From Gammaproteobacteria bacterium (GTDB taxonomy: Bacteria; Pseudomonadota; Gammaproteobacteria; Steroidobacterales; GCA-2729495): a stretch of 64,000 nt of DNA. The stretch spans positions 62,001 to 126,000 of the forward strand of contig JAUHYQ010000003.1 in the NCBI GenBank assembly GCA_030426355.1. Reading direction: 5' to 3'. Made by a program: the position numbers and the translations under genes. Shown piece by piece: positions 1 through 8,936 of this stretch. Within the stretch, counting starts at the first letter, position 1. The number at the start of each line of letters is the position of its first letter. The notes under the pieces were generated by a model. It was not told where the DNA came from. It saw only the letters and a list, made by a program, of their open reading frames with translations, and did no database searches.

Positions 1-2
1 CT

Positions 3-743
3 GAATGCGGCCTGGTCATCACCAGCGGACTGGCGCTGGGTGTGGATGCGGCGGCTCATCAGGGTGCGCTGAGTGCATTGATGGCCGGCAGCTCGGGCCT
101 GACGGTCGCTGTACTGGGCTCAGGCCCGGATGAAATCTACCCGCGTACCAATACCGCTTTGGCGGAAAAAATTATCGCAGCGGGCGCGCTGGTTTCGGAA
201 TTTCCGCCGGGCACTTCACCGCGTAAAGCTCAGTTCCCGCAGCGCAACCGCATCATTGCCGGCATGAGCCTCGGCACACTGGTGGTAGAAGCCGGCATAA
301 ACAGCGGGTCGCTGATCACCGCGCGGTTTGCCGGCGATTTCGGACGCGAGGTTTTTGCTATTCCCGGATCGATACACAACCCGCTGGCAAAAGGCTGCCA
401 TCGTTTAATTCGCCAGGGCGCTAAACTTGTTGAGCAGGCGGCCGACATAATAGAAGAGATCGGCATAATTGTGCGCGCTATGACCCCCGAGTCCAGGCCC
501 CAAACAGAACGATCAGACGTCTCCGAACCCGCGCTGCCAGCGGATCCGGATCACGCGGAGCTGCTGAATCTCATGGGTTATGACCCGGTCAGCATCAACG
601 GTCTCGTCTTGCGCAGCGGATTGACGGCAGAAGAGCTTTCCTCCATGCTCCTGATCCTTGAGCTGCAAGGCAGGGTCGAATCGTTGCCCGGAGGCCGTTT
701 CCAGCAGACCATCAAGACCAGTCACGGGATGGACCGCGCGTAA
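3..743 (+). CDS. dprA: DNA processing protein DprA, 3' part (5' truncated by window edge)
   Basis: The reading frame is open from the first bases and enters inside the Rossmann-like DprA core: the visible start reads SGLALGVDAAAHQGAL, the conserved DprA/Smf signature. DprA loads RecA onto incoming single-stranded DNA during natural transformation, in the cytoplasm. Further core motifs follow (GSGPDEIYPRTN, FPPGTSPRKAQFPQRNRIIAG, GSLITARFAGDFGREVFAIPG). After a variable linker at about codons 150-180 comes a C-terminal winged-helix-like segment of the kind found in many proteobacterial DprA proteins. An internal ATG at 42 is not a real start, because homology extends upstream of it. The stop overlaps the smg start (TAATG), which implies translational coupling. 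The N-terminus lies outside the window. Confidence 0.95.
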   Translation, partial: ECGLVITSGLALGVDAAAHQGALSALMAGSSGLTVAVLGSGPDEIYPRTNTALAEKIIAAGALVSEFPPGTSPRKAQFPQRNRIIAGMSLGTLVVEAGINSGSLITARFAGDFGREVFAIPGSIHNPLAKGCHRLIRQGAKLVEQAADIIEEIGIIVRAMTPESRPQTERSDVSEPALPADPDHAELLNLMGYDPVSINGLVLRSGLTAEELSSMLLILELQGRVESLPGGRFQQTIKTSHGMDRA

Positions 744-1219
744 TGAATGAAACCGTACTCGATGTACTGATGTACCTATTCGAGAATTTTTCCGATCAGG
801 AATACGAGCACACGCCGGATCAGGTGGTACTGCGGGATGAACTGCTGCAGGCAGGCTTCGGCGAGCCCGAGGTTGATCGCGCGCTCGACTGGCTGGAGGA
901 ACTGGCCACCACCGATGCCGAGCCGTTTGCCAACAACCCCGCAGACCGCTCCACCCGGATATACAGCGCACACGAGCTGGCCCGGCTGGACGTGGAATGC
1001 CGGGGCTATCTCGCCTATCTGGAACAAATCGGCATACTGTCGCCGGTGCAGCGAGAGGTCGTACTCGACCGCCTGATGGCGCTCGACACTCTGGATATCG
1101 AAGTGGAGCAGGTTAAATGGGTGGTGCTGATGGTTCTGTTCAGCCAGCCCGGTCAGGAATCTGCGTTCTCTCGTATGGAAGACCTTGTTTTTGAAGAGGT
1201 AAGCGGCTCCCTGCACTGA
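743..1219 (+). CDS. smg: Smg family protein (DUF494)
   Basis: This 158-residue acidic protein matches the Smg/DUF494 family in length (E. coli Smg is about 157 residues) and in its opening, MNETVLDVLMYLFENF. The family always neighbours dprA in gammaproteobacteria; its biochemical role is unknown. The ATG overlaps the last base of the dprA stop codon, so the two are almost certainly cotranscribed and coupled. The sequence is mostly helical and acidic with no membrane segment. The pattern of conserved Leu/Trp positions (DWLEELA, KWVVLMVLF) fits the family. A function beyond family membership cannot be read from the sequence. Confidence 0.93.
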   Translation: MNETVLDVLMYLFENFSDQEYEHTPDQVVLRDELLQAGFGEPEVDRALDWLEELATTDAEPFANNPADRSTRIYSAHELARLDVECRGYLAYLEQIGILSPVQREVVLDRLMALDTLDIEVEQVKWVVLMVLFSQPGQESAFSRMEDLVFEEVSGSLH

Positions 1220-1347
1220 TAAATCCCGGCAAACAGCGAGATTATTCCCGTGTTATTTAAGTGCTCCGCGGCTATGACCGCGGTTTGTCGCTTTAGGGGT
1301 CCGCTAAAAATGACAACCGTGAAAACCACAGTAGCAATATATAAGTC

Positions 1348-3849
1348 ATGAGTAACAGCGTCGTCGTCGTCGAATCGCCGGCTAAAGCCAAAACGATCGA
1401 AAAGTATCTTGGCCCGGGCTACACCGTGCTGGCCTCGTACGGTCATGTCAGAGATCTTGTGCCTAAAGAAGGTGCGGTTGATCCCGAGAATGGCTACGCG
1501 ATGCGTTATGACGTCATTGAACGCAACGAAAAGCACGTCAAAGCGATAGAAAAAGCTTTAAAGAATGCGGACACACTGTGTCTGGCCACTGACCCTGATC
1601 GCGAAGGCGAGGCCATCTCCTGGCATTTGCACGAACTCCTTAAAGAAAAAGGCGCGCTCAAAGGCAAGAAAGTTGAGCGCGTGGTGTTTTATGAAATCAC
1701 CAAGAACTCCGTGCAGGAGTCGATGAATAACCCGCGCGAACTTTCCGGTTCGTTAATCGATGCGCAGCAGGCGCGTCGTGCTCTTGATTATCTTTTCGGC
1801 TTCAATCTTTCGCCGCTGCTGTGGAAAAAGATCATGCCGAAGCTGTCAGCAGGTCGAGTGCAAAGCCCCGCTTTGCGAATGATTGTGCAGCGCGAGGAAG
1901 AAATTGAGGCATTCAACCCGCGCGAGTACTGGACACTGGAAGGCGAGGTCGCAACCGGTGACGCCGCATTCGGGGTGAGGCTCGCGGAGTATCAGGGCGA
2001 CAAGGTGGAGCAGTTCACCTTTGAGAATGAAGCCACTGCCATGGCCGCGCGCGACGCCGTGATTGCGGCTGCCAACGGCGCGATCAAAGTAACGAATATC
2101 GACAAGAAACAGCGCCGTCGCAACCCGGCAGCGCCGTTCACCACCTCGACCCTGCAACAGGAAGCGGCACGCAAGCTCGGCTTTAATACCCAGCGCACCA
2201 TGCGCACCGCGCAAAATCTCTACGAGGGTGTGGAAACGGACGAAGGTACCGTTGGCCTGATCACATACATGCGAACCGATTCTGTCTCGCTGGCCAATGA
2301 AGCGGTGGCAGAAATCCGTGAGTTGATCAAGCAGCGTTACGGCAAGGAAAACGTGCCTGAAGAGGCCCGCACCTACAAGACCAAATCAAAGAATGCACAG
2401 GAAGCGCACGAGGGCATACGTCCGACCAGCGCGCTGCGCGCACCTGAAGATATGAGCAAGTATCTGGACGGCGACCAGCTCAAGTTGTACACGCTGATCT
2501 GGAAACGCACCGTCGCCTGCCAGATGGTGCCTGCGGTGTTTAACACCGTCGCAATTGATATGGTTCCGGAAAGTAACCCCGATACTGCCCGTCTCCGGGC
2601 CTCGGGTTCGACACTGGTGGAACCTGGCTTTATTGCGGTCTATCAGGAAGGGTCCGACGATGTGAAGGATGACGAGGCGGACAAGACGTTACCGCCGGTT
2701 GAAGTTGGTGAAACGCTGAAGCTCAACGAATTCAAGGCAGATCAGCACTTTACCGATCCCCCACCGCGCTTCACCGAAGCCAGTCTGGTAAAAACGCTGG
2801 AAGAGTATGGCATCGGGCGGCCGTCTACCTACGCCAGCATTATCTCGACGCTCAAAAATCGCGAGTACGTCGAAATGGACAGCAAGCGATTCATGCCCAC
2901 CGACGTAGGGCGCATTGTCAGTAATTTTTTGAGCAACCACTTTGCGAAGTATGTGGATTACGATTTCACCGCCAACCTGGAAGACGAGTTGGATGAAATT
3001 TCGCGGGGCGAGCGCGAATGGGTGCCGGTGCTGGAAGATTTCTGGACGCCTTTCCACGAACTGGTTGAAGACAAAGAAGCCAACGTCACGCGCGAAGAAG
3101 CCGCGCAAGCCCGGCAGTTAGGCACGGATCCGAAGAGTGGTAAACCGGTGTCGGTGCGCATGGGCCGCTACGGACCCTTCGTGCAGATAGGCACCAAGGA
3201 CGATGAAGACAAGCCAAAATTTGCAGGGCTGCGTCCGGGCCAGAAGATCGCCACCATCGGGTTTGACGAGGCGATGGAGCTGTTCAAGCTGCCTCGCAAG
3301 CTGGGCGAGACTCCAGAGGGCGAAAAAGTGACTGCCAGTATCGGTCGCTTCGGGCCGTACGTTCGCTACGACAACAAGTTTGTGTCAATTCGAGGCGATG
3401 ACCCTTACACCATTACGCTCGAAGCCGCGCTGGAATACATCAGCCAGAAAAAAATTGATGACGCCAACAAGTTGATTCTGGACTTCCCGGACGACGGCAT
3501 ACAGGTGCTGAACGGCCGCTACGGCCCCTACATCACCAATAAGGAAAAGAATGCCCGGGTTCCCAAAGACCGCGAGCCGAATACGCTGACGCTGGAAGAG
3601 TGCAAGGAACTGCTGGACAAGGCACCGCTGCGTCGGGGCAAAAAGAAGAAAGTCGCCAAGAAGGCTGCGACGAAACCGGCTAAAAAGAAGGCCCGCAAAA
3701 AGGCTAAGAAGAAAGCCAAGAAAACCGCGGGGAAGAAAACTAAAGTGGCAAAAAAAGCCGCAAAGAAGAAGTCTACGGCGAGTATAGCCACCGCGAAGAA
3801 AGCAGCCGCTGCGGAGTCTGATGGTAAGCCCGCAGAAGAAAGTAATTAG
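1348..3849 (+). CDS. topA: DNA topoisomerase I (type IA) with lysine-rich tail
   Basis: 833 residues. The enzyme relaxes negative supercoils by transient single-strand breakage. The N-terminal Toprim domain opens with VVVVESPAKAKTIEKYLG and carries the acidic metal site DPDREGEAISWH near residues 76-87. The catalytic tyrosine is Tyr307 in ITYMRTDS. The C-terminal third contains three GRYGPF/GRFGPY/GRYGPY repeats of the topoisomerase C-repeat type instead of the cysteine zinc ribbons of E. coli TopA; I see no CxxC pairs there. From about residue 760 the protein ends in a Lys/Ala-rich tail of roughly 70 residues, probably a nonspecific DNA or RNA polymerase contact. The 128-bp gap after smg leaves room for its own promoter. 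In E. coli the equivalent place by smg holds a topA-like zinc-finger gene. Confidence 0.97.
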   Translation: MSNSVVVVESPAKAKTIEKYLGPGYTVLASYGHVRDLVPKEGAVDPENGYAMRYDVIERNEKHVKAIEKALKNADTLCLATDPDREGEAISWHLHELLKEKGALKGKKVERVVFYEITKNSVQESMNNPRELSGSLIDAQQARRALDYLFGFNLSPLLWKKIMPKLSAGRVQSPALRMIVQREEEIEAFNPREYWTLEGEVATGDAAFGVRLAEYQGDKVEQFTFENEATAMAARDAVIAAANGAIKVTNIDKKQRRRNPAAPFTTSTLQQEAARKLGFNTQRTMRTAQNLYEGVETDEGTVGLITYMRTDSVSLANEAVAEIRELIKQRYGKENVPEEARTYKTKSKNAQEAHEGIRPTSALRAPEDMSKYLDGDQLKLYTLIWKRTVACQMVPAVFNTVAIDMVPESNPDTARLRASGSTLVEPGFIAVYQEGSDDVKDDEADKTLPPVEVGETLKLNEFKADQHFTDPPPRFTEASLVKTLEEYGIGRPSTYASIISTLKNREYVEMDSKRFMPTDVGRIVSNFLSNHFAKYVDYDFTANLEDELDEISRGEREWVPVLEDFWTPFHELVEDKEANVTREEAAQARQLGTDPKSGKPVSVRMGRYGPFVQIGTKDDEDKPKFAGLRPGQKIATIGFDEAMELFKLPRKLGETPEGEKVTASIGRFGPYVRYDNKFVSIRGDDPYTITLEAALEYISQKKIDDANKLILDFPDDGIQVLNGRYGPYITNKEKNARVPKDREPNTLTLEECKELLDKAPLRRGKKKKVAKKAATKPAKKKARKKAKKKAKKTAGKKTKVAKKAAKKKSTASIATAKKAAAAESDGKPAEESN

Positions 3850-3930
3850 CGGCTTTTTTTCGCTCGATTGGCTGAAGCCGAGAGTTTTGTCGCGGGTGAG
3901 ATTGGCCGCTTTTTGCTCGGTTGATCAAAC

Positions 3931-4485
3931 ATGAAATTCCAAATCCGTAAAGCCGCCCACTGCCTCGAAGCAGGCGGTGTTATCGCCTACCCCACCGAGG
4001 GCGTCTACGGCATCGGCTGTCTGCCCGGCTGCCCCGCAGCGGTTGCCCGCGTGATCGACATCAAGGGGCGCCGCGCGGACGCCGGACTGATCCTGATCGC
4101 TGCCGATCTTGAATTACTGGACGACTGGATCGCGCCAACAGGTGCCGAGCTGGCGAATCTGCAACGACCGGTGAATTACCCGACAACATGGATTGTTACC
4201 GCCCGATCCCGAGTGCACCCGCTGCTGACAGGCGGCCGCGATACCCTTGCGGTGCGCATCACAGGGCACCCGCTTGCCGCGGCATTGAGCGTCGCAACAG
4301 GCGAGCCGCTGGTTTCAACCAGTGCAAACCGCAGCGGCAATGCACCGGCCATGAGCGCTTTTCAGGCACGGCTCAAACTGGGCAAAATGCTGGATTATGT
4401 AATATCGGGGCCGCTGGGCGGGGCGTCAGGCCCTTCTGAAATCCGCGTGGCTGCTGACAATCGGGTACTTCGCGCCGCTTCCTAA
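3931..4485 (+). CDS. tsaC: Threonylcarbamoyl-AMP synthase TsaC (YrdC/Sua5 family)
   Basis: 184 residues, close to the 190 of E. coli TsaC (YrdC/RimN). It makes threonylcarbamoyl-AMP from threonine, bicarbonate and ATP, the first step of t6A37 modification of ANN-decoding tRNAs. The opening places an AxxCLEAGGVIAYPTEGVYG motif near residues 8-27. The nucleotide/threonine-binding residues of the YrdC fold follow in KGRRADAGLILIAA and STSANRSG. It is the short, single-domain TsaC type without the Sua5 C-terminal domain. It lies 81 bp after topA on the same strand. In many gammaproteobacteria tsaC is followed directly by aroE; here a subtilase gene intervenes. Confidence 0.95.
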   Translation: MKFQIRKAAHCLEAGGVIAYPTEGVYGIGCLPGCPAAVARVIDIKGRRADAGLILIAADLELLDDWIAPTGAELANLQRPVNYPTTWIVTARSRVHPLLTGGRDTLAVRITGHPLAAALSVATGEPLVSTSANRSGNAPAMSAFQARLKLGKMLDYVISGPLGGASGPSEIRVAADNRVLRAAS

Positions 4486-4518
4486 GCGCAGCGCATCAAT
4501 TTTTTGTAAAATTACACC

Positions 4519-4536
4519 CCGGCCGTCAAAGGCCGG
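4519..4536. terminator. GC-rich hairpin after tsaC
   Basis: A perfect 6-bp stem (CCGGCC/GGCCGG) with a 6-nt loop sits between tsaC and the subtilase gene. It is followed by GCGCTTTG rather than a proper T run, so it is at best a weak or Rho-assisted terminator. It may instead be a 5' leader hairpin of the downstream mRNA. Confidence 0.3.
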
Positions 4537-4592
4537 CGCTTTGCTGCAGTTCTGTACGCACAAATAAGAATAACAGGGACACAGCCTTAAGC

Positions 4593-7500
4593 ATGGATAG
4601 CACTCTGGCCGGACCAAAACTTTTGCTCGCGATGCTGGGCGTCTTGCTCGCGGCCGCCGCCCATGCCGACCTTCGCGGCATAAACGGGCAGGTCGGTCGC
4701 GCCGGTACGCTGCCGGACACCCTGCAAGTTACGTCGGCCGAGCGTTTGTACATCGTGCAATTCACGGATCCGCCCGCGCTCGGTGCGCCCGGAGCTGTCG
4801 GTCCGCGCACGGTTACGCACGGCCTGCTCGCGGGCACAACTGAACAGCGGCGCTTCGACCCCGAATCAGGCGCGGTGCGAAATCACGTGCGTGCCTTGCA
4901 GGCCAAACAGGATGCGCTGCTGCGCTCATTGAATCTTAGCCACAAACAATTGCATTCATACCGTTACACCTTTAACGGGGTCGCGGTAAAAATGTCACCG
5001 CAGCAGGCCAACGCGCTGCGCCTGCATAAAAGCGTGAAGAATATCTGGGAGGATAAGCGTCGCCGCGTATCTACGGCATATAGCGCCGGGTTTTTGGGCC
5101 TGCTGGATACCGATGGCGGCTTGCGCGCAGATCTTGGCTTGCAGGGCGACGGCGTCATCATCGGTGTCATTGACAGCGGCATCACGCCCAATCACCCGAG
5201 CTTTGCTGATCGGGCCGTTAAAGAACAACCGCGACTGTGCCGCTCGCAGTGGGGCGAAAATTCGCTGCTCGGTCTGTGGCTGTGTCGCCGCTTTAAGCGG
5301 CCGGGCCCGCCGTTGTTTGACGGCCTTCCGGCCAACTGGCGCGGGGCGTGCGAGACCGGTATTAACTTCACCGCAGAGGACTGCAACAACAAGCTTATTG
5401 GTGCGCGGTTTTATAACGAGGGGTTCTTGTTCGAAGACGGTTATGAACTCGACGAGAACGAATTTGACTCGCCAGCCGATGCCGACGGTCACGGCACCCA
5501 CATCGCATCCATCGCCGCAGGCAACCCGGTGGAAGCCGATGTGTTCGGGCGCTCTGCCGGACAGGTTAGTGGCATCGCACCGCGCGCACGAGTGGCTGCC
5601 TATAAAGCCTGCTGGCTGGAGCCCGGAGCTTTCAGGGCAACGTGCAGTGTCGCCGACCTGGTACGCGCAATCGACGATGCCGTGGCGGACGGCGTGGACA
5701 TCATTAACTACTCGGTGGGAAGCCTCGACGACAGCCTGACGGATCCGGACGACCTCGCCTTATTGCGGGCCGCCGAAAGCGGTGTGCTCAGCGTGGTGGC
5801 AACGGGCAACAGCGGCCCGGAGCCATACACGATGATGGCACCGGCCACGACTCCCTGGGTGCTGAGTGTCGGTGCCAGCAGCCGCACGGGTTCACGCATC
5901 GCCGAAGGTCTCCGGGTTAATAAGCCAGTGTCGGTGGCAGCCAACTATGAAAGCATGGAAGCCAGCTTCACTCCGACTCTGGTGAGCACCGGGCCTGTCA
6001 CCGCAGACCTGGTATTGGCGGATGACAACATGGCGATCACACCCGAGGGTGAGATTGGCACTGCGCTTGATGCCTGCAGTGAACTGGTAAACACCGAAGA
6101 GATGAGCGGCGCAATTGCCTACATACAGCGTGGCGGGTGCGACTTCGTGGATAAGATTCGCTTCGCGCAGGATGCAGGTGCGGTCGCTGTCGTCGTATTC
6201 AGCAACGACAATCCACTGCAGGTCATGGCAGGCGACAGTGCGGGCATCGGCATTCCAGCCGTCATGATCAGTCAGGCCGACGGCCAATTGCTGCGTGACA
6301 AGCTGGCCGAAGGCGAGGCCGTTGAAGTCACGCTGGATAAATCGATATTTATAAACTTTGCTGAAGCCGGTAATGTCATGGGCAGTTTTTCCGGCCGCGG
6401 TCCAACGCTGGCCGGGCCGGAGCGGCCCGGGCAGGTAATGGTTTACTCTGACCCCACGGATTTTATGGCGGAATATCGCGCTACGGTGGGTTCGGATTTT
6501 CTGAAGCCCGATGTGGTCGCGCCGGGTGTGCGTATTCTCGCGGGTCAATCGCCGAGCGTGGCGAACGGTTTTCGCGGCGAAGATTTTCAGTACCTGTCGG
6601 GTACTTCACAGTCGGCACCGCATGTTGCTGGTCTCGCAGCACTTATCAAAGAACAGCATCCGGACTGGACGCCCGCGGAAATCAAATCGTCGCTGATGAC
6701 GACCGCGCGGCAGGACATTCTCAAGGAAGCGGGCGGCGCTGAGGCGGATCCTTTTGATATGGGCGCGGGCCACGTGGTGCCGAACACCGCAATTGATCCT
6801 GGCCTGCTGTACGACACCGCCATCGACGAATACGATGCATATCTGTGCAATCAGGATATCGCACGCATTTCAGCGCAGGAATGCGCTGCGTTGACGCTAG
6901 CGGGCCTCGAAGCCAAAGACATTAACCTGCCTTCGGTGGCCATCACAGAACTGGTGGTCAATGAGCAGGTAACCCGCACCGTTCGCAACCCGGGGCCGGC
7001 TGCAAATTTTTCGGTCGAAATCGATGCACCGCCGGAGTTACAGGTGGTGGTGTCGCCCGACAGCATGCTGGTGGGTGCGGACAGCACAGCGAGTTTCACG
7101 GTCAGTTTCACCACCGACAATGCGCCGCTGGATGAATGGCTGTTCGGCAGCTACACCTGGGTCAGCGAAAATCATCGGGTACGCAGCCCCTTTGCCGTCA
7201 GGGCTGCGCCGTTTGCGTGGGCCGACGAAGTTAATGGCAGTGGGACTGCGGGCAACGCAGCTGTTGACGTGCGGTTCGGCTATAACGGCAGCTTCAACGC
7301 ACAGGCACTGGGTATGGAGCAACCGTGTGTGCTGCCGGACAACAATCTTAACGACAGCATATGCACCAATACGTCACCGGCCATGGTGAGCGAGGACCCG
7401 CTTAATTTTTACCAGTTCGAAGACGGCACCAAACCCTGGGTAGAGCGCTTGTTCGTGAATGTCGATGCCGGTGACGACTTGTTATTCCGCGTAGCACTGT

Positions 7501-7952
7501 TCGATGAATTGACGGCCGGCAACGACGATCTGGACTTGTACCTTTGGTACTGTCTGGATGTCTTGTGTGAAAACGTCGAGTTTGTCGGCGCCGGGCAGCA
7601 CGAAGAGACTTCAGACGAAGAAATCGATGTGTACCGGCCCGAACCGGGAACCTACATAATTGATGTGCATGGTTTCGACGTCGAAGGCATTGACACGCAG
7701 TTTTGCGTGTTAGCGTGGGGTCTGGGACGAAACGATACGGGCGGCAACCTTACACTTGCTAATGTTCCCGGGTCAGCGACGTATGGCAGCACACCGGCAA
7801 TCAGTGCCGGGTGGAGCAATCTGGATGACGGGCTTTGGCTGGGAGGCGTATTGCACGCGCAAAATGCAACCAGCGAGCTCGGACTGACCATAATAGATGT
7901 TGATGTGAACGGCCTGCCGGTTCAGAATCCGGGTGCCCTTGTCTGTCCTTGA
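4593..7952 (+). CDS. Secreted S8 family serine protease (subtilase) with PA domain
   Basis: 1119 residues. A Sec signal peptide covers about residues 1-26 (hydrophobic core LLLAMLGVLLAAAAHA). An I9-type propeptide region follows (YIVQFTD near residue 55). The subtilisin triad is complete: Asp194 in GVIDSGITPNHPSF, His300 in DADGHGTHIASIAAG, and Ser672 in LSGTSQSAPHVAGLAA. A protease-associated (PA) domain is inserted between His and Ser, roughly residues 465-570 (IAYIQRGGCDFVDKIRFAQ). After the catalytic domain come a fibronectin-III-like segment (about 770-870) and a further beta-rich C-terminal region with Asp-rich DDLDLYL and a late Cys. The architecture recalls plant-type/cucumisin-like bacterial subtilases. 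It probably acts as an extracellular or surface endopeptidase. It interrupts the usual tsaC-aroE neighbourhood. Confidence 0.93.
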   Translation: MDSTLAGPKLLLAMLGVLLAAAAHADLRGINGQVGRAGTLPDTLQVTSAERLYIVQFTDPPALGAPGAVGPRTVTHGLLAGTTEQRRFDPESGAVRNHVRALQAKQDALLRSLNLSHKQLHSYRYTFNGVAVKMSPQQANALRLHKSVKNIWEDKRRRVSTAYSAGFLGLLDTDGGLRADLGLQGDGVIIGVIDSGITPNHPSFADRAVKEQPRLCRSQWGENSLLGLWLCRRFKRPGPPLFDGLPANWRGACETGINFTAEDCNNKLIGARFYNEGFLFEDGYELDENEFDSPADADGHGTHIASIAAGNPVEADVFGRSAGQVSGIAPRARVAAYKACWLEPGAFRATCSVADLVRAIDDAVADGVDIINYSVGSLDDSLTDPDDLALLRAAESGVLSVVATGNSGPEPYTMMAPATTPWVLSVGASSRTGSRIAEGLRVNKPVSVAANYESMEASFTPTLVSTGPVTADLVLADDNMAITPEGEIGTALDACSELVNTEEMSGAIAYIQRGGCDFVDKIRFAQDAGAVAVVVFSNDNPLQVMAGDSAGIGIPAVMISQADGQLLRDKLAEGEAVEVTLDKSIFINFAEAGNVMGSFSGRGPTLAGPERPGQVMVYSDPTDFMAEYRATVGSDFLKPDVVAPGVRILAGQSPSVANGFRGEDFQYLSGTSQSAPHVAGLAALIKEQHPDWTPAEIKSSLMTTARQDILKEAGGAEADPFDMGAGHVVPNTAIDPGLLYDTAIDEYDAYLCNQDIARISAQECAALTLAGLEAKDINLPSVAITELVVNEQVTRTVRNPGPAANFSVEIDAPPELQVVVSPDSMLVGADSTASFTVSFTTDNAPLDEWLFGSYTWVSENHRVRSPFAVRAAPFAWADEVNGSGTAGNAAVDVRFGYNGSFNAQALGMEQPCVLPDNNLNDSICTNTSPAMVSEDPLNFYQFEDGTKPWVERLFVNVDAGDDLLFRVALFDELTAGNDDLDLYLWYCLDVLCENVEFVGAGQHEETSDEEIDVYRPEPGTYIIDVHGFDVEGIDTQFCVLAWGLGRNDTGGNLTLANVPGSATYGSTPAISAGWSNLDDGLWLGGVLHAQNATSELGLTIIDVDVNGLPVQNPGALVCP

Positions 7953-7971
7953 ATCTGTCTGTCCTTGAATC
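7940..7971. repeat. 16-bp tandem duplication across the subtilase stop codon
   Basis: The unit TGTCTGTCCTTGAATC occurs twice, head to tail (7940-7955 and 7956-7971), with no mismatch. The first copy contains the TGA stop of the protease gene (7950-7952); the second lies in the short spacer before aroE. It looks like a recent slippage duplication. Confidence 0.9.
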
Positions 7972-7989
7972 TGCCGCCGAGCCCTACTC

Positions 7990-8913
7990 ATGTCTGAAGC
8001 CGAAAAATACGCCGTTATCGGCCACCCTATCGCGCATAGCAAATCGCCGGTCATTCACAAGGTGTTTGCCGAACAGACGGGGGAGAACGTCAGTTACGAA
8101 GCGATTGACGCCGCTCCGGAAGAGCTGCACAGCGCGGTCACACGCTTTATTGCGCTGGGTGGGCGCGGCCTCAACGTCACCGTGCCACACAAACAGGCCA
8201 TTATCGAACTGATGGACACGTTGACCGAGCGCGCGGAAATTGCCGGCGCCGTGAACACCGTTATAAAGCTCGAAGACGGCAGTTTGTGTGGTGACAATAC
8301 CGATGGCATTGGTCTGCTTATTGATTTGCAGGACAACCTGGGCCTTGATCTGGAGAACATGCGCATTCTGGTGCTGGGGGCCGGAGGCGCAGCACGCGGC
8401 ATTCTCGCCACGCTGGCAGAGTTGCGACCAGAAGAGCTGGTCATCGCTAACCGCACCCTCGACAAAGCGCTGGATATCGTGGATGAGTTCGCCGATATCG
8501 GTCGCATTAAAGCACGCTCATTTGAAGAGCTGGCCGAAGCAGACCCCGAAGTGATTGACCTTGATGTTGACGATTATATCGATGACGAGAGTGACGATGA
8601 AAGTAACGGCTACGACAGCGACGAGGATGGGGATTCCGGCCTGGAGTTCGACCTGGTGATTAATGCCACTTCCGCCGGGCTTGAGGGTACTGTTCCACCG
8701 TTCCCGGGCTGCATAATCGGCCCGGATACCGTCTGCTACGATCTGTCCTACTCGATGCGCGAGACGCCTTTTATTACCTGGGCGAAAGCACAGGGATGTG
8801 CGGCGGCTCATCAGGGCTGGGGCATGCTGATTGAGCAGGCTGCTGAGTCATTCAAACTTTGGCGCGACATTCGCCCCGACACAACTGAAGTCCGGAAGCA
8901 GTTACCCAGCTAG
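7990..8913 (+). CDS. aroE: Shikimate dehydrogenase with acidic insertion
   Basis: 307 residues against about 272 for E. coli AroE. It reduces 3-dehydroshikimate to shikimate with NADPH in aromatic amino-acid synthesis. N-terminal substrate motifs are intact: YAVIGHPIAHSKSPVIHK (residues 7-24), LNVTVPHK with the catalytic Lys, and GDNTDGIG. The nucleotide-binding loop is GAGGAARGI, followed by NRT, and the C-terminal INATSAGL and GWGMLIEQAAESF are present. The surplus length is one insertion at about residues 186-217 (bases 8545-8640), made almost entirely of Asp, Glu, Ser and Gly. It sits just before the strand leading to INATSAGL, where the normal fold has a short surface loop. The enzyme should still be active; the insertion probably forms a disordered acidic loop. 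Confidence 0.94.
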   Translation: MSEAEKYAVIGHPIAHSKSPVIHKVFAEQTGENVSYEAIDAAPEELHSAVTRFIALGGRGLNVTVPHKQAIIELMDTLTERAEIAGAVNTVIKLEDGSLCGDNTDGIGLLIDLQDNLGLDLENMRILVLGAGGAARGILATLAELRPEELVIANRTLDKALDIVDEFADIGRIKARSFEELAEADPEVIDLDVDDYIDDESDDESNGYDSDEDGDSGLEFDLVINATSAGLEGTVPPFPGCIIGPDTVCYDLSYSMRETPFITWAKAQGCAAAHQGWGMLIEQAAESFKLWRDIRPDTTEVRKQLPS

Positions 8914-8936
8914 CGTGCCGGGAACCCGCGCTCGTA

